From contig JAQWJQ010000137.1 of assembly GCA_029248265.1 (NCBI GenBank), positions 1-33,640 of the forward strand: DNA of 33,640 bases. Direction: 5' to 3'. The number at the start of each line of letters is the position of its first letter. The stretch's first letter is position 1. The DNA is from Planctomycetota bacterium. GTDB lineage: Bacteria > Planctomycetota > UBA1135 > GCA-002686595. The notes beneath the pieces were generated by a model that was given only the letters and a program-made list of their open reading frames with translations, did no database searches and was not told where the DNA came from. This document shows, in pieces, positions 1 to 6,739 of this stretch. The position numbers and the translations under genes were made by a program.

Positions 1-761
1 GAGTCCAACACAACACCTGACCGAAGCCAGGCGCGCTGCGTTGGACACGCTCGCACTCAAATTCAAGAGTCACCCTGTTTTCAAAGAACCGCTTCAACCC
101 CGCTTGGGGGGCTGCCCTGCTCCCATCCCGCTGGGGGATGACCGGCTCGGGGTTCGAGGCGGGACGATCCCGTGCTCTGCCCAGCGAGGCTGGCCAGCGC
201 CTTGGGGAGCGCGGTGCGGTGCCCGAGGAGCGCGTGGCGCCGTCTCGGGGGGGCGGATCTTAGGGAGCGCGATCTCCCCGTCAAGCGTTGCGTTGAGAAA
301 TCGGATCGAATTCAGCCGGGGCGCCCCTGGTTCCCTTGCTGCCGCACGGTGGCCCCTGGGAACGGCATCTGTCCTCTCCCGGCGTCCATCGTGCCTGAAG
401 CACCCTGTAGCAGCCCTCCGGCCAGCTCCAGGGCCGTCCGGGAGCCACGCGGAGGCCCGTGGGACCCGGCCGGGACCTGAGGTGGTTCGCAGGAGGCGGT
501 CGTGCCCCCTGGAGGCGTCATGCCATGACCATGGAAATCAGGCCTGGCGGATCTGCTACCTGCCGCCCTCTCATTGCCCGTATCCTTTGCGGTTGCGCAT
601 GCGCCCGCTCCGGACTCCCCGGGGTTGGTGAGCAGCGTGGTCCGGGTCAGCACTTGGCTCGCACCTTTCTCAGATCCAAGCAAGACGGATGTTCCGCGTT
701 CCGAGCCCCACCCGATGGTTGGCCAGCTAGACGAGCGTTGACCACCGAAGGAAACGACTCA
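1..761. other. Gene-free leader, no supported coding region
   Basis: Several reading frames are open here, but their translations are rich in Arg, Pro, Gly and Ala with no domain, signal peptide or family motif. That is what GC-rich non-coding DNA gives. No tRNA-like cloverleaf or CRISPR-type repeat was seen. The stretch is unusually long for so compact a region and lies directly upstream of the RRM gene, so it may hold that gene's promoter and a long 5' leader, or an unrecognised non-coding RNA. This is inference only. Confidence 0.5.
747..754 (+). promoter_or_regulatory. Ribosome binding site of the RRM gene
   Basis: The purine stretch GAAGGAAA lies about 8 bases before the ATG at 762. It fixes this ATG as the start, although the frame stays open far upstream. 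It is one of the few clear Shine-Dalgarno sequences in the window. Confidence 0.6.
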
Positions 762-1064
762 ATGGGTACACGACTTTTTGTCGGCAACCTCTCCTGGGAC
801 ACGACTGAACAGTCCCTCCGCGACACCTTCTCCGAGGGCGGTCGCACCGTCAAGGACGTGCACATGGTCTCCGACCGCGACACAGGCAAGCCCCGTGGCT
901 TTGGCTTTGTCGAGATGAGCACTCCCGAAGAGGCCGAGGCCGTCATTCAGGCGCTGGACGGCGCCATGCTCGACGGACGCAACATCAAGGTCAACGAGGC
1001 GCAAGAGCGCCAGCCGCGTGGCGGCGGTGGCGGCGGTCGCGGCGGCGGCGGCGGCAACTGGTGA
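762..1064 (+). CDS. RRM-domain RNA-binding protein, glycine-rich tail
   Basis: A 100-residue single-RRM protein that should bind single-stranded RNA in the cytoplasm. RNP2 is LFVGNL (residues 5-10) and RNP1 is RGFGFVEM (45-52), with the expected spacing and the aromatic residues used for base stacking. The fold ends near residue 80. It is followed by a tail of almost only Gly with a few Arg, ending in NW. The architecture matches the small Rbp proteins of cyanobacteria and other bacteria, some of which are cold-induced. The start at 762 is chosen because the RRM begins there and a good ribosome binding site precedes it; the upstream open frame has no domain. The gene stands alone, with a long gene-free leader before it and a strong hairpin terminator 36 bases after its stop. 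Confidence 0.93.
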   Translation: MGTRLFVGNLSWDTTEQSLRDTFSEGGRTVKDVHMVSDRDTGKPRGFGFVEMSTPEEAEAVIQALDGAMLDGRNIKVNEAQERQPRGGGGGGRGGGGGNW

Positions 1065-1100
1065 TCGCTTCGCGCGGCTTCCAGCCGTGACGAACACCGA

Positions 1101-1131
1101 CGGACCCTCGCGCTTCTGGCGCGAGGGTCCG
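1101..1131 (+). terminator. Intrinsic terminator after the RRM gene
   Basis: A perfect 13-bp stem (1101-1113 pairing with 1119-1131) with loop TTCTG, followed by the T-rich run TTTCTTT. It lies between the stop of the RRM gene and the convergent DJ-1 family gene, so it may also limit read-through from the other strand, although T residues are clear only on the + side. Confidence 0.85.
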
Positions 1132-1186
1132 TTTCTTTGGCGCCGTCCCGTGCGCGCCTGCTGTGCAACGGCGCCTGTGCAGCCCG

Positions 1187-1765
1187 TTAGCCAGGACTCA
1201 CGCGCTCGAGTAAGAGCGCAATCCATGGGCCGATGAAGTGACCGTGATCGTGATAGGTCCGGCCGCTCACGAGGTTGCCGTCGATGACGCAGGGCTCGTC
1301 CAGGTACACGCCGCCCGCCACCTCGAGGTCGTGGCGGCACTTGGCGACGGTCGCCATCCGGCGCCCCGCCAAACAGCCGGCGTAGGCTGGGATCTCGACA
1401 CCGTGACACACGCTGGCGATGGGCTTTGCCTCATCGAAGAAGTGGCGTGTGATGCGGAGCAGGTCCTCGTCATAGCGCAGGTACTCCGGGGCACGGCCGC
1501 CGCTGAAGAAGATGCCCTCGTACCCCGCCGGGTCGACCTCCGAGAAGGCCAGGTCCGCCGCGATCTGGTAGCCCTCCCACTCCTTGGTGATGGTCCACCC
1601 GGGGCGCACCTCATGCATGACCATTTGATAGGTCCGCCGCTCTGGTGCGACAACGACAGGGCGGAAGCCTGCCTCCTGAAGACGGAAGTACGGGTAGAGC
1701 GTGTCGACGGTCTCGGAGGCGTCCCCGACCACGAGGAGGACGGCGGGCTGATCGGAGTCGTTCAT
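1187..1765 (-). CDS. DJ-1/PfpI family protein
   Basis: A 192-residue protein of the DJ-1/PfpI superfamily (class I glutamine amidotransferase-like fold). It shows the nucleophile elbow with Cys120 and His121 in ASVCHG, the conserved acidic residue Glu18 that contacts the Cys in this family, and the SGGRAPEYLR loop before the active site. Known members are glyoxalases/deglycases, proteases, chaperones or isocyanide hydratases; sequence alone does not choose between them. The start is the ATG at 1765, because the reading frame further upstream translates into an Arg/Pro-rich segment foreign to the family. No signal peptide, so probably cytoplasmic. The gene is convergent with the RRM gene, with the hairpin at 1101-1131 between them. 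Confidence 0.92.
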   Translation of the reverse strand: MNDSDQPAVLLVVGDASETVDTLYPYFRLQEAGFRPVVVAPERRTYQMVMHEVRPGWTITKEWEGYQIAADLAFSEVDPAGYEGIFFSGGRAPEYLRYDEDLLRITRHFFDEAKPIASVCHGVEIPAYAGCLAGRRMATVAKCRHDLEVAGGVYLDEPCVIDGNLVSGRTYHDHGHFIGPWIALLLERVSPG

Positions 1766-2271
1766 GGGCGAGCGTGTGCAAGGGGGCGCGGGGGTGCACC
1801 GTATAAGAAGTCCGGGGCGGGTGCGGCCCCTTGAGTCTCGGCCTCGGGCGACCGCCGACGGCCTCGCACGTGGGCCGCTGTGCACCCGGACGACTCCCAG
1901 TGGGCCATCGCCACCGGGGCAGGGCTGGTCGCGGCCCTGTTCCGCCCCGAGCGGAGGTCTTCAGTCACACGCGACCGGGGGGCCTCTTATCCATGCACCA
2001 CGGATCCCTCCGCTGGCGAGGTCGCGCGGCTGCGCCAGGGGGGACCTGGCTCAGCCGCGCGCTGGGTCGAAGGCGCGCCCGCGTCTCCGCAGCCGCCGAC
2101 CTCCCCATTCGGGAGCCGGGAGCACCCGCCACAGCCGCCTCGCTACAGGCTCCCCCCTCGACTCGCTCGACCAACACATCGATGCCTGGGAGGACCAGGC
2201 GCTGCTAGGGTGGTCGCACGGCCACACCATGGGCCCACGCCAAGGCCCCCCCAGCAAGCGAGCGCAACCGG
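1766..2271. other. Intergenic region with no supported gene
   Basis: About 500 bases between the divergent DJ-1 family and Gfo/Idh/MocA genes. Long frames exist on both strands but give low-complexity Arg/Pro/Ala-rich translations without motifs. Promoters for both flanking genes should lie here; I could not pick convincing -35/-10 boxes. Confidence 0.5.
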
Positions 2272-3612
2272 ATGAATCAGCCCCTCTCAAGACGACAGTT
2301 CCACAAGCTCGCGGCTTCCACAGCCGCCTTCACCACCATTCCGGGCAAGGTCCTCGGTGCCAATGAGAGGGTCAACGTCGCGATCATCGGCTGCGGCGGG
2401 ATGGGCGGGAACGACGGAAACCAGGTGTTCAACACTGGCCTCGTGAACATCGTCGCCCTCTGCGACGTCGCCCTCGGCACCCCGCACACCGCGAGCGTGG
2501 AGGCGAAGTACCCCGACGTCCCGCGCTATCGCGACTTCCGGGTCATGTTCGATGAGATGGAGAAGGACATCGACGCCTGCACCATCGGCGTCCCCGACCA
2601 CGCCCACTTCCCCATCGCGATCCTCGCCATGTCCCTTGGCAAGGGCGTCTATGTGGAGAAGCCCCTGGCCCACACGTACGACGAGATCTCCAAGCTCATC
2701 GCCGCCGAGAAGAAGTACGGGGTCGCGTGCCAGATGGGCAACCAGGGGCACTCTGGCGAGAACTACCACCAGTTCAAGGCATGGCGAGAGGCGGGGATCA
2801 TCAGCGGCGTGACCGAGGTGACCGCCTTCATGAACTCCGGCCGGCGCTGGCACGGGTGGAAGGACGTGGACTACCCCAGCGGGGAGACCATGCCCGAGGG
2901 GCTCGACTGGGACATCTGGACCGGGACCGCCCCCGAGGTCCCGTACAGCACCAAGCTCCACCCAGGCAACTGGCGCAGCTGGTACGACTACGGCTCGGGC
3001 GCCTTCGGCGATTGGGGCCCTCACATCCTCGACACCGTCCATCGCTTCCTCGACCTCGGCATCCCGAGCAAGGTCACCGCCGTGAAGCGTGATGGGCCCC
3101 GGGACCTCATTTTCCCGATGGCGAGCACCATCCAGTTCGACTTCCCCGAGCGCGGCGGCGAGCCCCCCTGCTCGGTGACCTGGTACGACGGCACGAGCAA
3201 TCGCCCTGAGCGCCCCGCTGAGCTGCCCGAAGGCCAAAACCTCGGGCGCGCCGGGAAGATCATCCGCAGCAAGGACACCACGTTCATCGGCTCGTCCCAT
3301 GGAAGCCCCCTCTCGATCATCCCCGAAGAGCGCATGAAGGAGCTCGAGCCGTCCCTGCCCGGCTACGAAGTGGGCTCCAACCACTACCTCAACTTCGTGC
3401 GAGCGGTGAAGGGCGAAGAGACCCCTCGCTCTCCCTTCCACGTGTCTGGTCCGCTGTGCCAGATGTTCTGCCTGGGGATGATCGCGCAGCGGCTCGGTGG
3501 CTCGCTGGAGTTCGATCGTGAACGCGAGGTGATCACCAACAACGAGCAGGCCAACGCCATGCTCACCGGCCCGCCGCCGCGCGAGGGCTGGGAGGAGTTC
3601 TACCGCCTCTGA
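2272..3612 (+). CDS. Gfo/Idh/MocA family oxidoreductase with Tat signal
   Basis: A 446-residue NAD(P)-dependent sugar oxidoreductase. The N-terminus carries a twin-arginine signal, SRRQFHK at residues 6-12, followed by a short Ala-rich hydrophobic stretch, so it should be exported folded with its cofactor. The Rossmann fold begins at VAIIGCGGMG (glycine motif around 40-45), and the family signature EKP is at 129-131. The C-terminal alpha/beta substrate domain follows. Tat-exported members of this type are very common in Planctomycetota and often act on glycosides or keto-sugars; the substrate here is unknown. The next gene, 280 bases downstream, is a secreted DUF1080 protein, which suggests a joint role in 3-keto-glycoside turnover. 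The ATG at 2272 is used because it gives the complete Tat signal. Confidence 0.93.
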   Translation: MNQPLSRRQFHKLAASTAAFTTIPGKVLGANERVNVAIIGCGGMGGNDGNQVFNTGLVNIVALCDVALGTPHTASVEAKYPDVPRYRDFRVMFDEMEKDIDACTIGVPDHAHFPIAILAMSLGKGVYVEKPLAHTYDEISKLIAAEKKYGVACQMGNQGHSGENYHQFKAWREAGIISGVTEVTAFMNSGRRWHGWKDVDYPSGETMPEGLDWDIWTGTAPEVPYSTKLHPGNWRSWYDYGSGAFGDWGPHILDTVHRFLDLGIPSKVTAVKRDGPRDLIFPMASTIQFDFPERGGEPPCSVTWYDGTSNRPERPAELPEGQNLGRAGKIIRSKDTTFIGSSHGSPLSIIPEERMKELEPSLPGYEVGSNHYLNFVRAVKGEETPRSPFHVSGPLCQMFCLGMIAQRLGGSLEFDREREVITNNEQANAMLTGPPPREGWEEFYRL

Positions 3613-3893
3613 GCACCAGCCCACGCGGACGATCCCCGGCTTGCCCTATCGGGGGGCGGCGGCGTCACCGCTGAGACGCACCGCGCGACGACCGCTCCGC
3701 CGCCTTCCTCCCGCCTCGGCTGCTTCCTTCCGGAGGAGGCCTCTTCACGGGTGTCCGCCTGAGGCGACCACCGCCTCCCCGCCCGCAACGCTCAGCGCCA
3801 ACGCGGTCTGGCCATGGTCGGTGCACCCCGCGTCGTTCGTCCGCGGGGCACCGCCACCATGCCCGACGAAGGGCGATCGACTACGCTCGGGGA

Positions 3894-5396
3894 ATGACCC
3901 CCTTCTCCGTGCTCCTCGCCCTGGCCCCCCAGCTCGGCTCGCCTGCGCCGGCTCAGCTACTCGACTTCTCCGGTGGTCTCCGGCCCGCATCCGCCACCCA
4001 GCTGATCGGGCCAGGAGGACACAGCCTGGTGGCCGAAGGAGACGGTCCGGGGGGCTGGACCTTCGAAGACGGCGTCCTGACGGCCTCGCCTCGCTGGGAC
4101 AGCGTCCTCACGGCCGAGGCCTACCGAGACTTCAGGCTGCACCTCGAGTTCGCGGTCAACCTCTCGGAGGACGAGAACCTCGAGGCGCGCGGCAACTCAG
4201 GCGTGTACATCCAGCAGCGCTACGAGGTCCAGATCCATGACTCGTTCGCCACTCCCTGGGCGGACTACGCCGCCTGGCAGTGCGGCAGCCTCTACCGCCT
4301 CAAGAAGCCTGATCAGCCCGCGAGCTGGCCAGCGCTGGCCTGGCAGACCTACGACATCGTCTTCCGCGCGGCCCGCTTCGACCAGGAGACGAAGTCCGAG
4401 AACGCGCGCATCACCGTGTTTCACAACGGCCGCCTCATCCACGACGACTTTCCGCTCCCGCGCAAGACCGGCGCGGGCGAGCCGGAGGGACCTGGGGCGA
4501 GGCCCATCAAGTTCCAAGGGCATCACAATGAGGTCCAGTTCCGCAACGCATGGATCGAGGCCCTCGACCTTGAGTCCATGCCCGTTGTCGCTGCGGATGA
4601 CCCACGTCGCCTCCAGAAGCGGCTGCCGCGCCCAGGCACCACCCTCTCCATTCTCGGCCACACGGCCTTCGTGATCGAACCACCCACGTCAGCTCGGCGA
4701 GAGGGACCGATGCCGTGGGTCTGGTATGCGCCGACCCTGGCGCCGTATCCAGGGGACGCCGAGGGCTGGATGATCGACCGCTTCCTCGCCGCGGGGGTCG
4801 CCGTCGCGGGCATCGACGTCGGTGAGTCCTACGGGAGCCCGCTCGGACGCCTGGGCTTTGAGGGGCTGCATGCGCACCTGACGGGTGCCCGCCACTACGC
4901 GAGGCAGCCCGCGCTCATGGCGAGGAGCCGCGGCGGGCTCATGGTCTACAGCTGGGCCGCCGCGCACCCGGAGCTGGTCGCCGGCATCGGCGGGATCTAC
5001 CCGGTGTGTGATCTCAGGAGCTATCCAGGGATCGACCGTGCAGCACCCGCCTTCGGCCTCACCGCAGAGGGTCTCGCCGAGCTCCTGCCGAGGTACAACC
5101 CGGTGGATCAGCTCGCGCCGCTCGCCGAGGCCAAGGTGCCGGTACTCCACCTCCACGGAGACGAGGACCAAGTCGTCCCGCTCGAGGCCAACTCCGGGGA
5201 GCTGGCTCGAAGGTATCGGGAGCTCGGAGGTCCGATGACGCTTCAGGTGTTCAAGGGCCGTGGGCACGACATGTGGGAGGGGTGGTTTCGATCCGAAGAG
5301 CTGACCGAGTTCCTGATCAAGCGCGCGATCGCAGGCGCGACACCGGCTCCACGCCAGGGCGCAGCGCCCGCAGGTGGGCCCGGGTCCAAACGCTGA
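3894..5396 (+). CDS. Secreted DUF1080 (3-keto-glycoside hydrolase-like) / alpha-beta hydrolase fusion
   Basis: A 500-residue two-domain protein. Residues 1-21 form a short hydrophobic export signal ending near APAQ. Residues about 22-225 are a DUF1080/3-keto-disaccharide hydrolase domain, with typical blocks GNSGVYIQQRYEVQIHDS (100-117), CGSLY (130-134) and KFQGHHNEVQFRN. Residues about 245-480 are an alpha/beta hydrolase with likely triad Ser345 (in RSRGG), Asp425 (in HGDEDQVVP) and His458 (in GRGHDM). The residue two before the Ser is Ala rather than the usual Gly. DUF1080 proteins cleave 3-keto-glycosides or are found with Gfo/Idh/MocA enzymes; such an enzyme lies just upstream. The fused hydrolase may be an esterase acting on the same decorated substrate (inference). 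The ATG at 3894 is set by the signal peptide. Confidence 0.88.
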   Translation: MTPFSVLLALAPQLGSPAPAQLLDFSGGLRPASATQLIGPGGHSLVAEGDGPGGWTFEDGVLTASPRWDSVLTAEAYRDFRLHLEFAVNLSEDENLEARGNSGVYIQQRYEVQIHDSFATPWADYAAWQCGSLYRLKKPDQPASWPALAWQTYDIVFRAARFDQETKSENARITVFHNGRLIHDDFPLPRKTGAGEPEGPGARPIKFQGHHNEVQFRNAWIEALDLESMPVVAADDPRRLQKRLPRPGTTLSILGHTAFVIEPPTSARREGPMPWVWYAPTLAPYPGDAEGWMIDRFLAAGVAVAGIDVGESYGSPLGRLGFEGLHAHLTGARHYARQPALMARSRGGLMVYSWAAAHPELVAGIGGIYPVCDLRSYPGIDRAAPAFGLTAEGLAELLPRYNPVDQLAPLAEAKVPVLHLHGDEDQVVPLEANSGELARRYRELGGPMTLQVFKGRGHDMWEGWFRSEELTEFLIKRAIAGATPAPRQGAAPAGGPGSKR

Positions 5397-5553
5397 CCCG
5401 GACCGGCGCCTCCCTGACGAGTGGAGGGGTGCGCCCAGGGCGCAACCCTCATGAGGACCGCCTCGGACCCCCTCAAGGCGGCCTTGGTGGCGGCTCCGTC
5501 GGGCAGGCCCGGAAGTCCTTGGGCCAATCGTCCATCTGTCCGATGACTCGGAC

Positions 5554-5559
5554 GGAGGA
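5554..5559 (+). promoter_or_regulatory. Ribosome binding site deciding the start at 5567
   Basis: GGAGGA lies 7 bases before the ATG at 5567 and directly after another in-frame ATG at 5543. It selects 5567 over 5543 and over the longer frame that overlaps the preceding gene. Confidence 0.6.
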
Positions 5560-5566
5560 CGACCCC

Positions 5567-6295
5567 ATGACCCCGAAGAAGCTGCAATTCATCCCCGTGA
5601 GCGCCCAGTCGGCGACCCGGCTCTTGCTCGTGGCCGCAGGTGTGGTGGCCTTGAATCGCTGGGCCGACCTCGGAGAGACCGGGAGCATCGGTCGCTGGTT
5701 CACCAGCCTGCTGCTCTTTGGAGCAGGCCTCTTGACCCTCTTGACCGGCCGGCTGGTCGCCACCGGAAGGGGTCGTTGGAACGACGCATGGCCCCTGCTG
5801 GGCCTTGGCTGCCTCGTCCTTTCCTTCGATGAGGTTGCAGGACTCCGCAGCGCGGGCTCCAGCCTCGCGGCCTCCGCCCATTGGGCGGCCCTCGCTGGCG
5901 CCTTCGTGCTGCTGCCAGCTGCCGCCTTCGCCCCGCTCCTCCGGTCGCTCCCTCCACGCACACGCTGGGCGATCCTCGTGGCCGGCGCGGTCTACCTCGC
6001 CGGCACCTCGGGTGTCGCGTCCGGAACCCTCCATGGCGGACAGGACCCGCTCCTGATCCCCTTGACCGGCAAGCTCTTGAAGGTGGTCGAGGAGTTCCTC
6101 GAGATGGCCGGAGTGATCCTCTTCATGCGCGCTCTGCTCTCACACATCGAGGTGCACCTCAGCGGCGCTGCGGTCTGGCTCGAGCTAGGTGCAGGTCCCT
6201 CCCGGACCGATCAAGGGGCCGGCGTCCACCTTGAGGGCGCCCTGCCCCCTGCGCCCAGACACGACGCGGCGAAGCGCGGCTCCTCCGCCGCCTGA
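5567..6295 (+). CDS. Multi-pass membrane protein of unknown function
   Basis: A 242-residue integral membrane protein with about six hydrophobic segments, starting near residues 14-28, 40-60, 68-86, 100-120, 127-145 and 165-185. Acidic motifs sit at membrane borders: SFDE after the third segment and EEFLEM before the last. Similar acidic pairs recur in an uncharacterised group of small bacterial membrane proteins, but I cannot assign a function. The last 50 residues are hydrophilic and Pro/Ala-rich. It is 170 bases downstream of the DUF1080 fusion on the same strand and could be in its transcript. The start is fixed by the Shine-Dalgarno at 5554-5559. Confidence 0.75.
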   Translation: MTPKKLQFIPVSAQSATRLLLVAAGVVALNRWADLGETGSIGRWFTSLLLFGAGLLTLLTGRLVATGRGRWNDAWPLLGLGCLVLSFDEVAGLRSAGSSLAASAHWAALAGAFVLLPAAAFAPLLRSLPPRTRWAILVAGAVYLAGTSGVASGTLHGGQDPLLIPLTGKLLKVVEEFLEMAGVILFMRALLSHIEVHLSGAAVWLELGAGPSRTDQGAGVHLEGALPPAPRHDAAKRGSSAA

Positions 6296-6739
6296 ACGGC
6301 CCGAACCTGGTGAGGAGAGGCCGCGGCTCGACCCGCCCCTCCGCCTCGAGCGTCCCACTGGCCGCGAGGCGCGGATGGTCGCGATGAGAAACGCAACGGG
6401 CCGAGGGGCGCCAGCGCCCCCCCGTGGCGTGGCCCGTTCGCCGGGTGCGCCGGGCCAGATTTGAGCCTTACAAGGCGAAATGCCGCATGGGACCGATCTG
6501 AAGCGAGGGGCGTTGCAGCGAGATTCAGGGAATGCACTAGGCTCGTTTGTGACGCCCAGCGCCTCGGGATCCCGTGGCGAGACCCGAATTCCCGCTCAGA
6601 ATGAGGGCGAGGACGCCCCTCGCGCTCCACGTTCTACATTTGAAGGGGATCCCCGCAGCGCCACCGCTCGTCCATGACGAGGTGGGGCATCGCCTCTTGG
6701 CGCGGCCTCCCCTCCTCCAGCCTCCAACACCACTTCCCC
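6296..6739. other. Intergenic region with one inverted repeat
   Basis: About 440 bases without a supported gene between the membrane protein and the subtilisin-fold gene. It contains a layered inverted repeat: AACGGGCC (6395-6402) pairs with GGCCCGTT (6431-6438), enclosing a GGGGCG/CGCCCC hairpin (6405-6410 with 6415-6420). There is no T-run on the + side. On the - side the sequence after the stem is moderately T-rich, so it could be a terminator-like or other structured element. Confidence 0.4.

Noticed and set aside
3-46. Inverted repeat GTCCAAC / GTTGGAC near the window start
   Set aside because: Only 7 bp with a 30-base loop; too weak to call, and its left context is cut off.
41-631. Long open frame before the RRM gene
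   Set aside because: Translation is low-complexity, Arg/Pro/Gly-rich with no motif, and overlapping frames on both strands are equally open, as expected in GC-rich DNA.
2287-3624. 445-codon minus-strand frame opposite the Gfo/Idh/MocA gene
   Set aside because: Antisense shadow of a clear family gene; its His/Val/Gly/Asp-rich translation has no fold-like pattern.
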